Shown one piece after another: positions 33,701 through 44,900 of a DNA stretch of 64,000 bases. The position numbers and the translations under genes are program-made. This DNA comes from Hyalella azteca (Eukaryota; Arthropoda; Malacostraca; Amphipoda; Hyalellidae). Numbering within the stretch: position 1 is the stretch's first letter; every line of letters starts with the position of its first letter. Below the pieces are notes generated by a model, which saw only the letters and a program-made list of their open reading frames with translations, was not told the DNA's origin and did no database searches. The stretch lies in contig NW_025942288.1 in NCBI RefSeq assembly GCF_000764305.2, positions 434,001 to 498,000 on the forward strand, read 5' to 3'.

Positions 33701-36700
33701 CGTCACTATTGTTATGTAGTTCAATTGACAACCAGTTACACCCGTTTATATGTTCGTTTTACTTTATCCAGCATTTATACCGTCGTTTTCTAACATCCAG
33801 CTTCTATTACGAGTTTGTATGAATAATTACATCGCTGCATCGCCTGTTGTTCTCTCGCTGTCGTCAGAACGCGCATGGAAGAAGTAGCAGCGCTTGAGGG
33901 CGCAGTATAAGGTCGATGACTGCGGAGTCACTCGTGTGCAATTGAAGCGAATTGTGCACAACCGGCCGACCACAGCAGCGAGGGGCGGAGCCTCCGTTTG
34001 CGCGCTTATGTTGAATGAGTTCGCCGATTTATTGAGGCTTTGTGGTAGTTTATTATGACATTAAGGTTGTGAAGTTTTTTCTAATGTTATCTCTAGCTCT
34101 AAATTTTTTGAAAGATTTGGGGCTACTTTAGTTTTTGTGTGGTCAATGACCACAATAAAATGACAACTGGTCAATTTATCGTCAACGTTATACTTTTCGC
34201 CTTAATCAAGCCTTTTTAACTGCAGTGTATGGGGAGTTAGATCATGCACCAATTTTGATAGCATCATTAATTTCCTGGGGCAATTAAATTTAGGGATAGA
34301 TACTGTGTCTTTAAATTATAACGCGATTGTGAGTCGTAATTTTGAAGCAATATTGACGGCGTCTTCCGGCGTATAATCGACGGAATGGCTTTTCACTCCG
34401 CAAAATATTTATGATAATTATCACCCATTCAAGCTGTACCAATGGCTACTTGGATCAACAGTTGGAAGGTGTGTTTTTTTTCAAGTATAACTTGATGAAA
34501 TCAATGTAGAACGACCGAATATCCATTTTACATTGTAAAAAAATTAAATACTAGGAATTTCATTGAAGTAGTTTTTTATAAAATTGTTTCGGACCCTTTA
34601 TAATCGTGATAAATCTAAATTTTGAAATTATGAAATCAGAATTAGGGTTGTACGTGGTGAACGTACGTAATTGTCTCGGCTCGTTGTGTGTGACGAGAAC
34701 ATCTCTCTTAGAGTTGATAAAAAACCGTAGATATTCCATTAAAATATTTTTGTTTCCTTAAAAAATACCCGACACGATCTCTCAGTCGTCTGCCGTTCGA
34801 TGCACGTTCGAGATAATGTGGCCCGTCTTTCTTTGACTCTGGAATTATAGGACGAAATCAGACGAAACTTCTTGTTTTCATTCTTTTTTTATTCAGGTTA
34901 TAAGCTACGAGAATTTGAAACGGCGTGTAATAATGCACTTCATGTGATCATTATATTTGTGCAATTGGAACCGTTTCTGTTTAAAATAAAGACGGCCTGT
35001 GTGTTTCCTATTTTCGTATAGTATGTCTTTGCGCATGGATTAGCATGGTTTTACGAATCTCTAAAAACATTTGTGTGTTTGCAATTCTAACTCATTGTAG
35101 AAGTTTAGGAAACGTGATTGATTTGTCTTAAAACATGGAGTAACGGTTGATATTAGACGGGTCGATCTCTCGTAATGGCGTTTGCTTATTACCAAAGCTG
35201 TATGTGTTCGTATTGTAATCGCATTATTTTCAATTGAAGATACATAAAGGATGTGCTCAACTGAAAATGTTCTGCCGTCACGACATTTGAAGTGCGGCTG
35301 CTTCTATGAACTTCTTCGTACTATTCAGAGATCTTATTTGTCTATATTTTTTTAGAAATTCGTCATTTTTTTATCACTCGGGCCGCTTTTCCTTTAACTT
35401 GTATGAAAGCAAGACAATAACTGATATGTCACGATAAGATTAGATGTCATTTGAAGGTAAACTATCGGAGGGTCATTACTGACTAGTATTTAATTGGTGA
35501 GTATTTAAAAAATATTCATTTATAGACATTTTTCAGACACTTTTTGAATCGCCAAATGTTTTTTTCCCTCATTGTATATGATTTCACTTGCTGGCATGAA
35601 TTTTCGAACATTCGAACAACATAAATGTTTTCGTTACCTACAACTAGATATATGTAATCTCAACATAAATTACATTACTTAAATCAAAGCATGTAATCAC
35701 AACATAAATTTAGACATTATGGATTTTTTTCCAGTGTTGACTATTTTGGTGGTTAACATCCGCAAACAGAAAAAATATTCAATTGCGTAAAAGGATACAT
35801 AAATATTTATTCTGAAATGGTAAGCAGCATATCTAATAAATGAATTATGTTTAGATTATAAAACAGAATATCAGAGCTAATAACATGAGGAAAGTTGCTG
35901 CATTTGAGCGCGCATATTAGCGTTGGAGTCTTTAAGTCTTATCTCTGTCGACGTAACGACGAGTCTAGAACACAACAGATCTCTGTTGGTCAGCAGCCTG
36001 TGAGCATAGCCTGAGTCGCTTCTTTCCGCCTTATTGTATTGATCGTTAATTCCTATATATGATGTAGATGTTCAAATAAGTCCGTATAACTAGTGTACTC
36101 GGCAGACGGGCTTTTTAGAATTAGAGTTGAGTCAGTTCATCTATAAAATTCATCTATATTAATAATTATAACACATAAATTATATTCTTCAATTAAAATT
36201 CATCTATGTCGATTAGCCCATGTTTTTTTTCGTTTTCTTGTATAGTTTCCTTAATGTTTACTAAAAGCTTTTCTAATACAAAATTTAACTGGAAAAAATA
36301 TATATTTCTTTGTGCAAATATTCTGGGACTTTGGTCTGATTAACAATCAACTATAGAATAAGTCACGCGCACTTTGAAATCCCGCTCACTTTGAAATCCC
36401 GCTCACTTTTGAAATAGTTTATATCACTCGGCGCTTATTTACTGTTTGCTATCTTCATTTGTAAATCCACCTCGTATTATTGGGTTGTTCGCCATGAAAC
36501 GTTAGGGCAATTCTGATGAAGCAAGTAGTAAATTTGTATATCCGGCGTCTTAGTAGGTGCTGGCTTCGTTTGGATTTTGTTTGTCGGTGTCAATAGTACG
36601 TTTTTTCTGCCTCTACCTATTCTCTATCTTCTTCGACGTCGTTTATTGGTACAGAGGAATTAATTATTTCGTTAAATATTGATTTTATTCAGTTAAAATT

Positions 36701-37410
36701 CAAATGGGAAGAAGATTTTCTATGTTTTTAAACGTTAAAAGTTGTTGAAACTTCTGAGGAGTATTCAATGGGCGTGTTTTTTTCCAAACTATACGAAATT
36801 CAATGTAAAACTTTCGAATTTCGCTTTGATATTTTATTTTCGAATGTATTTCAATTGTTTCGTTTGTGATGTGATGAGTTACGAGTGTATTTTTTAATAT
36901 TGCGAAAATTGATTGGTGATTATTTGTTTATAGTGTAAGTTCACGCTTCGTTGGCTCTCGCATCTCTTGTGGCTGTCACATGTTCCAGCATGTGTGGAAT
37001 AGGCTCCCTGTCCTTGAATTGTATGCAGATGTGTCAGGGTGCCGTTCGTAGAGCTTCTTTCTCAAGTTACTTTTTATATTAGCACGTTTCTTAGCCTTGC
37101 GTTATGTAAACACACCACCATCATTATTATTCTGCTCGCGTAGATAAATTGAAACGTTCAATTGTTTGTTGTGCAAAACTTATGGTTGTTTCATTACTCT
37201 AAAATTTAAACGATTGCTTACTTCATTCACTTCTTAGTACACGCAGCTTGTAATAGAAGTATTTTGAAGTTGTTATGCTCCCCAATGAAAGAATGAATGT
37301 TTACGTGATTGCTTCCTTCCAAATTTTGATGAAACCTCATCATGAGTAGATGACCGCGTCACTATACGTACATCTTGTGAACCACTGCACCGCCATGAGT
37401 CCATCTAACC
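27713..37410 (+). other. Spectraplakin intron, first third: no coding exon found
   Basis: AT-rich sequence with scattered frames lacking splice signals. Two or three copies of a unit of about 40 bp with tacaaaatgattgggtgtgt lie at 28640-28760. Around 33840-34020 is a GC/CpG-rich patch (gtataaggtcg, gaggggcggagcctccg) that could be an alternative promoter. At 36365-36412 a 19-bp unit with ctttgaaatcccgctca repeats 2-3 times. Confidence 0.4.
30985..31060 (-). repeat. Possible tRNA-derived SINE head
   Basis: On the minus strand gagtagcagtgtgctgtaag, gcgcgctgctagagcg and then gttcaaatcacg resemble tRNA A-box/B-box order; GTTCAAATC fits the B-box consensus. No tail, second copy or flanking duplication was seen in the window. 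Confidence 0.3.
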
Positions 37411-37570
37411 GTACCGTGAATCTATCTAAACCTACCGTGAGTCTAGCTAACCGTNTACCGTGAATCTATCTAACCATACCGTGAATCTATCTTACCGTAC
37501 CGTGAATCTATTTAACCGTACCGTGAGTCTATCTTACCGTACCGTGAATCCATTTAACCGTCCCGTGAAT
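37381..37570. repeat. 21-bp minisatellite, about 8 copies, with one unresolved base
   Basis: Units of the type taccgtgaatctatctaaccg run across the region with substitutions. The n at 37455 sits inside the array where one unit has two extra bases, so copy number and order may be mis-assembled. Confidence 0.9.
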
Positions 37571-37610
37571 GTGGACGAGAAGCGCTTACAGTGAAGGTTG
37601 TTCCAGGAGC

Positions 37611-37740
37611 GTGCGCCCCCAGTCTTCTTATCGTCAGCGTTCACACTTGGGCGACCAGGCGCTGCTAACCTACGTCCCGCTCTGCTCGGGCCATCCGCAC
37701 TACGCCCATGGCTTCCTCATCATCCGCGCCTGCACTTCTT
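37611..37740 (+). other. Exon-like GC-rich open segment, product unknown
   Basis: After an acceptor-like ttgttccag the frame reads SVRPQSSYRQRS, HLGDQALLTYVPLCSGHPHY and AHGFLIIRAC with strongly GC-rich third positions, unlike its AT-rich surroundings. No donor or start codon can be fixed and I do not recognise the sequence. It could be an alternative exon, a fragment of a processed gene, or chance. Confidence 0.3.
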
Positions 37741-38654
37741 TACACTTGTCTTTCGTGTGACATCTTTTTTGCCTACAGCTTTCAATTATTGTTTTCGGCG
37801 CTATTACTTTTGTTACGTTTCAAATCTTGGCTATTTGCTATTTCTCTGTCTTCTTTTTCTTCTTTGGTTTACAATTCTCGGAACGTTTGTAATAGCGCAG
37901 TGATAACTGCGCTATTCAGTTGAATGTACATCTATTTACTTTGTACTGGACATTCATCTTTGGTAGTATATTGATATTATTTATTATTGTCCTGATTGCC
38001 TCTACGAAACGAATAATGTCATGTTTTATTTTAGTCTTTCAGTTGTGCACTTTTAAAGCATATATTTCCCGATAAGGGTCTTCCAGTCAGGAAAAGCTGA
38101 TCATGTTTCCATGTTTTATGTAGAATATTTTCTGATAGTGGAGCAGGATACGACCACGTCCTGGTGTCCTGTTTCTCACTTGTGTGTTCTATGCCATGAA
38201 AGTGAAAGCCTTTCAGTTCGATTCTCTTTTTCATCATGAACCAAAATTATGGATTCAGTTTCGCTTGGCTACAATTTTGTCTGGGAACACAATTACAAGT
38301 AACATTTTTTGGTTTCAATTGCACGTCATACATTGTACGCTGCATGGGAAAGTTTATCAATGAACTGTCTGTCACTTAATCTGCTGTCGAACTCATTTGA
38401 AGAGAATTTTGTGAATCTACTTTATGTTCGTGAGATTTTGAGATAATTAATCAAAACTATATTCACGATGAGAACATTTTTACGTATTTCCTCCCATGCA
38501 AGCAGTGAGACATGAATTCCACTCAATTGAACTGCAGCTACTGTTCTAAGTGAGCCGACTATCGAAACACTCTTCTGTCGTATGAAATTGTTTGAGCTAA
38601 CCGAGAAACATTTCCTGTTCATTAGCAATAGCGTCATCCTACGTAATGTTAATT

Positions 38655-38830
38655 CCTTGGGTTCCACCTCCTACACCATCTGTCGGCGTGTCCCTCCACC
38701 ACCGGAAGCTGGACAAAAGCAGGCCTGGTCGGTGGGGCTGGGTGCGGGGCTGGGTGGGTGGCAGGCTGTGTCCGGTGCCTCTCCAGGACTGGTCTGTCTT
38801 CACCGGCAGGGCTTCGTTTCCTTTCCCGTT
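38655..38830 (+). other. GC-rich open segment, product unknown
   Basis: A patch with ggggctgggtgcggggctgg-like G-runs and high GC, open in two plus-strand frames. The G-runs explain the open frames. No start, splice pair or motif is convincing. Confidence 0.2.
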
Positions 38831-39179
38831 TGAACCGATATTTGGATTAGTGGTTTTTGGAGGGATAGAAGATCAATAATTTGTACGTAGTTGCGTTGAA
38901 TTGCAGTCGTTTTATTACATAGTAATACCTTCCTTAACCCTCTACCGCCTGACACGAGTAACCGGAGCAATGGTATCACAAGCCTACTTCCCAAAAAAGA
39001 TACGTTCCAGTGAGCGCAAAATGACCTGCACTGATGGTTGCCGCCACGTACGGAAACTTTGAAATCTCTGTTGCGTACAAACGTCTTCAGGTTGCTACTC
39101 TAAATAGTTTAATATAATATATATACGTATAATTTAAGTTGAAAGTTATGTTCCCGGAGAGTGTCATACGGCGGTACAA

Positions 39180-40035
39180 GGTTAATTAGTCATATTCTTT
39201 TCTAAAATCGTATGTAGCCTCATTATTCAACACCCCTCGATACATTTCAATCGGTGGTGCATTGTGTTCGGTCATATGATGTAGACGATTTGCATTCTTC
39301 GTCTGACTCGTCCCTACATGAATGTGCATTTATTTTTCAAATGGCTCACATCATTTTTTCAACGATTTTCATTATTTTTAAAACACTCAGGTTGGGTTTC
39401 GAAAATTTCAACTATGCTAATCATATCGTGTTTTCACCGGCGGTATTTTACATTGTTTGTGGAGATTAGTATTCTTTCTTCACTTTAATAAGTTCTAGTA
39501 TTTATCAAATTTTCTTCTTTATATACCTACATCGGATGTATTTTATTCATAATTTGCGCCATTATAGCCTGTCAGACATCGCAGTCTAACGACGCTCTTT
39601 GTTTTAGGTTAATTAGTCATATTCTTTTCTAAAATCGTATGTAGCCTCATTATTCAACACCCCTCGATACATTTCAATCGGTGGTGCATTGTGTTCGGTC
39701 ATATGATGTAGACGATTTGCATTCTTCGTCTGACTCGTCCCTACATGAATGTGCATTTATTTTTCAAATGGCTCACATCATTTTTTCAACGATTTTCATT
39801 ATTTTTAAAACACTCTCAGGTTGGGTTTCGAAAATTTCAACTATGCTAATCATATCGTGTTTTCACCGGCGGTATTTTACATTGTTTGTGGAGATTAGTA
39901 TTCTTTCTTCACTTTAATAAGTTCTAGTATTTATCAAATTTTCTTCTTTATATACCTACATCGGATGTATTTTATTCATAATTTGCGCCATTATAGCCTG
40001 TCAGACATCGCAGTCTAACGACGCTCTTTGTTTTA
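39180..40035. repeat. Recent tandem duplication, 427 and 429 bp
   Basis: 39180-39606 and 39607-40035 are identical except for a two-base CT insertion in the second copy (near 39812). The identical frames that start MVHCVRSYDVDDLH at 39254 and 39681 diverge after this insertion, showing they are not under coding constraint. The second copy ends directly at the start of the (GTCC)n dispersed repeat. Confidence 0.9.
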
Positions 40036-40180
40036 ACACATTTTCTTATTTATGGAAAAAATGCCCTTTTGTGCTCGTCATGTCCGTCCGTCCGTCCGTA
40101 TGTCCGTGACTTCACGTTGTCGTCGACGAGAAAATTCGCTCTCCGTCACTCACTGTAGTGAGTACTGAGTTATATTTTTA
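40036..40180 (+). repeat. Dispersed repeat with (GTCC)n core
   Basis: cacattttcttatttatgg, gtgctcgtcatgtccgtccg, tccgtgacttcacgttgtcg and gtcactcactgtagtgagta match the copy at 24640 segment by segment. This copy lacks the longer tail. Confidence 0.8.
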
Positions 40181-40379
40181 TTTTTTATTTGGCACATAGT
40201 AAAAATAGTTGAATATGCCAATGGGTGTTCTTGGTCAGATAATAAAATGTTCCTACCACGATCGTTACTTCATCATGTATGATCTTATGTTCGAATTTAA
40301 AATTCCAACGGATATAAATTTACGAATGAATATGACGCGTTTTACGGTATAGTGACTACATTTGGGAATGCAGCCCTCT

Positions 40380-40527
40380 GGGGCCATACTTTCAAAACCC
40401 GCTAAGTGAACGTAAGTACTTACGCTCTATTTTCTTGTCAATGATTGTTGGATTTTGCTTGAAAGGCCGTCAATGATTGGCTGATGAACTTACGATCTCT
40501 TAACTTTTTTTGAAAGTATAGGCCCTG
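40380..40527. mobile_element. MITE, about 148 bp
   Basis: The left end ggggccatactttcaaaa and the right end ttttgaaagtataggccc are inverted repeats; with gaps the pairing extends to about 40 bases (both arms contain cgtaagt after the tip). The interior is non-coding. The superfamily cannot be fixed from these ends. Confidence 0.6.
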
Positions 40528-40899
40528 ATTGTTACGTACGTGTGCGTCCTGGATTAATTTTAGATTTAGCTATTGGTTAACTGGGAGGATTATTCACTGC
40601 CGCACAATCATTGCTTCTCTGATATAGGACACCTGTTTAGTGTTTACGGTACCGTAAACTCGTTATTAATCCAATTTGTTAATTACCGTCCGTGATTCAT
40701 CCTTCGGATCTCTAGTAAAGATTTGCGGTACGTCAATTATGTAAGTAACATTAATCCTATAACTGATGTGATACCTGAAGACATTTCATCTCATCATGAT
40801 TTTTATCCCAGGAATAATCAATTATTGTATTAAGAGTCCGATCTCTGCACACATATAACTCTTTTATGCATTTGTTATTTTAACGGATTTGACGGCATT

Positions 40900-41340
40900 T
40901 TTCTACGTGATTTCTCATTGTATTCGATCCCTATTTGGATGTGCTCCTTGTACTGATTTGATCTCGTATTCCTTCAATTATTGTTCAGCTACGTATTTAG
41001 TCCCTCTATATATTTTCGTTCACTATCTGTCTGAACCATCTATTCATTTGATCCCTTGACCTGTTTAGTCCCTGTTGTTGAAATCTGTTTTTTCTCTAAT
41101 TTTGCTCCCATCTAGTTAGTTCCTCTTGATATTTACATTAATTATTTATTTGATCCACTTTGAGTTGGTCCTTCTCAGATTAAATTTATTTCTCAGTTCA
41201 TCCCTCTACGTATATTTAGTCTCTTCGTATTTTGCTTCCGCTACATAATTCGTCTTTATGCATTTTTTGTTGTTTTTCGGTAATTGGCTTCTCTAAATAT
41301 TTTGTTTGTCTTCGCATTAGGTCCTGTTTAATCACAAAAT
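40900..41340. repeat. Old degenerate tandem repeat
   Basis: Variants of tttgatccct, tatttagtccctct and similar pieces recur about every 25-35 bases, always C/T-rich on this strand. The repeat is heavily decayed and its unit cannot be defined precisely. Confidence 0.4.
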
Positions 41341-41499
41341 CATTGCAATTCATGATATCAAAAGGTATTTTATTGTAGCGGCTGCGTTGTATGTAGGAGG
41401 TGTCGCGTTGGGGCATCGCCGAGTCCCCGGAAACCCTGAGGCGGTGACGTCGCTAGCGGTGCTTGTGGTTGCGACCCTCCACCGCCGGGCCCGTGGGTG

Positions 41500-41800
41500 A
41501 CTGCCATGCGATCACGGGTTGTGGTGGCGCCTGTGTTGCAGTGGCATGTGTGTACGGGTGCGTGGCATGTCTGGTGCATGCTACCGGACAACATCATGGG
41601 TTGTGGTGGCGCCTGTGATGCAGTGGCATGTGTGTACGGGTGCGTGGCATGTCTGGTGCATGGCTACCGGACATCACGGATTGTCGTCGCGCTTGTGTTG
41701 CCGTGGCATGTGTGTACAGGTGCGTGGCATGTCAGCGCAAGGCTACCAAATCATAGTGCATGGGTTGTCGTGGCACCTGCTGGTGCACAGCGTGTACAAA
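41500..41800. repeat. 82-bp minisatellite, 3.5 copies, GC-rich
   Basis: Units start gggttgtggtggcgcctgtg at 41516, 41598, 41678 (diverged) and 41762 (partial), and contain gtggcatgtgtgtacgggtg and gcgtggcatgtctggtgcat. The open frames through the array are by-products of the repeat. A further GC-rich stretch (41400-41500) precedes it and is open on the minus strand without a recognisable product. Confidence 0.85.
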
Positions 41801-41959
41801 TGCGTATTTCAAGTCCGCAACGTGACTTCCACTAGGACCAGGGGATATCCTTGGGTGTCAATCATGCACTTCTGTCCTTACTCTTGTTCATGCTGCGTTT
41901 TTCTTTGGTTTCTTACGAGGCTAACGGAGAATAAAGAGTTGTTGTGGTTAGTATAGATC

Positions 41960-44900
41960 ATTTAAATCTGGCGTGCATGCGTATTTTTATCTCATATTTT
42001 TTAAAAGATTTTTTAGTACGTGGAATAAATGTATTCTGAGAAAAACAATTGTATAAGTTTATCACTTAAATCCTGTTCTGGCATCGGCCATTCCATGTTC
42101 CTCGTCTTACTTTCATTTCATGAGGGGATTTGCGTGTGGTATTAAATTTAGATCACAGGCATGCGTTGTTGCTGGTTCACATCGTGTAATTCAAATTAAT
42201 TATTTGATTATAATGTGTGTCATTTTATTTACGAATGTGTTACTTAGCTTCCTTTTTGGTTGGTCCTTGCCTATGAAGGATTTTTCTGTTCTGTGAATAA
42301 TCACTCAGATTCCCTGTACAAAATGCTCTCAAATTTCAATTTCATCCCGTCCCAAGTAATGTCGCCACCGTCCATCGTATCATCACTACCAAGATGATGC
42401 TTATTTAATTTATTGAAATGGCAGGTGGGCCTCTTTACCTATTGTAAATTCTCCTGTTATTGGTGTCACCTGGGGCTAGTCGAGGATCATGAACTCCTGT
42501 GATGCCGTCAAGTATGTATATATAAGAGATATTGTTTTTGTACACGTTTTCATCAATGAACTCCTAGAAAATGGGGAAAGCCAAGGATTTTAAAACCGGC
42601 AACTGATCGGTCGATCACTCGTGTTGCAAATATTAGGTTTTACTTTGAATTAGAAATCCGTGTTAGTGCATTTGCTTTGATTTCGTCACCTGCATTCTAC
42701 TGGCGGCAGTCAAACAAGAATGATCAACTTTGAGAGCGTATGAACTTGCCGCCTTTATGTTTGAGCGTCAACATGCCATCTTTTTTCTTATTCCTTTATT
42801 AGCTCAGAGATGCCGCTACATGCTGGTATTTATTTGTCTCGGTAAATAGAATGTGTGTGTACTCAGAACGTGATTCATTTCCGTGCTTCCACTTATTAAT
42901 ATCTAAATATTATAAATTAGATATTAAAATTAATATCTAATTCAATTTCTCGAAAATACTTAATGTATAAAGTTTTATCCATCGTTGTTTTGATACTGAT
43001 ACTGGGTGTTCATTGCTATAAAAAGTGTGTAGTAATAGGTATTGAATTTGGTGCGTCGTACAAGCATGTGCTCATGGTCATGGTAATTCGCGTTACCATG
43101 ATAAGGTTATAGTAATTCGCGTTAATTGATATCCCATTATTACCCTGAATATTTGCGTTCCCCAATTTTGTGATTAAACTTTTTGGGGCCAAAATATTTT
43201 ACTTCCGTTAAATTTTTTTCATTGAGAAGACTTATTATGTATTCATTTATAAGTGAATGTTCAATGCGGTTTCAGCATGCTTGACTGTCTGCATTTGATC
43301 ATATCACTCGGGTTTTAGCCCGAGTGATATTCATTTTTCTTGTTAGAATCAGATTATGCGATATGGGTGAAACACAAAGAAACTTCTGCTGAGAATGAGT
43401 GTGCTAAACTCATTCTCTGCCTAGATAGCACTCCCAAAAATTAACAGATCGTTCCAATTAGGTGATGGGAGACTTCACTTTCAGTGCATCGTTGATTTGT
43501 TTTGTATATTATTTCTATCTGAAATAAGAAGCCTAATTTGTGATTGAGAATAAAAAGAGATAATCTAAATTGATTATAAGTTTTTAGACTGGTTTATCCT
43601 CCGAAATTTTAGACTTAATAATTTATCTATGCTTGATGCCCTCAAGCTTCATATTTTTCTTACGCAACCATGAGCTTGAGCTTCTCTATAACGACCCTAA
43701 ATACAGCGGCCAGATCTGAATCATTGTATTTGCGACCATAACTGCACTCAAGTTTGGACGTGTGTTCAGGCTTTCAAGTGCCATGTTGTGTTTCGTGCAA
43801 ACACTTCGGGTCGCACAAACATTCTCGCCACCTGCGAAGAAGTGCACAGTTGTAGATGGGAATAATGATGCGTAATTTTGCGATCTAAGGTTTAGACTAG
43901 AGTTACGACTATATAAGACTAGTAACTGTGACCGTTGTTAACGTGTGTCACAAGGTGCTTGTTTTCCGCATGCACTCATGTAGTCATCGTTAGAATTTGA
44001 AATAGGGATGCTATTTTCAGAATTGTAAATGAGTTCACTGAGAGTCTAAAACAATTGAGCATGAAAACCTGCATTGATTTTACGAAAAAAAATGATGAAG
44101 CTGATCAGTTGAGAGCGACAAATCGCTTGATATGGCAAGAAATTGAATTTGCGATTCTAATTTCAAAAGATCGTACAATGAAACGTGCCTTGCAAAATTT
44201 ACCATCTGTCGTCAGCGAGCCAAATTCAGCGAGCCATATTCAACATTAATATTTACTGCGATCGTCGAAAATGATTGGTATTGCTGAAAAAATCAACTTG
44301 TGCCAACTCTTCGAAATCCTGGTATGGAATTGAAAAGAACAATATTATGAGAAGAATACTTGTGAGGCCATTGAGCTTTGCTATGGTGTCAACGCCTGTA
44401 CGTGAGCAAATTTTAAGTCATCATGGAGTTGCTTTGGGAGTATCAGCGCCCTATTTATTTAGCTTGTCATGTTATAGCAATGAAAACTGGGTGCGACTCA
44501 ACGGATTTTCTTCGTATTTATTTGACTGTCTATATTTCAGAAGGTTGAAAGTATAGATGTACTGGGTTGCGAGCAAATTTTCTTTAGTTTTCAGTTAGAT
44601 CCCTTTTAAACTTTAGTTATTTAATTTACTAATTCATGATTATGATGTACCTTAGATCATCTTATAAAAAAATCGTTCCTACTTCTCTGCCGAGTTAGAC
44701 AGCCTAGCTTGAGTCCCGCTTAATGACCCTTTTTAAACTTTTAAACTATTTTTTATTTAAAGGTGGAAACGAACGCATTTATCGTTATAATATCAAATGT
44801 AGTGTTATAATAATTTAAAAATATCGAATTATTTAAAAAATCATAGAGCTCATGGAATATCCTGACCTTAGAACAGATTAATTTTTTGCTAAGGAGAGCT

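Noticed and set aside
39254..39917. Paired frames starting MVHCVRSYDVDD
   Set aside because: The CT insertion in one copy changes the C-terminus without consequence and no motif or bias is present.
41497..41956. Frames of 112 and 145 codons with repeated WHVCTGAWHV
   Set aside because: They are read through an 82-bp minisatellite; 82 is not a multiple of three, so the repeats alternate frames and do not form a repeat protein.
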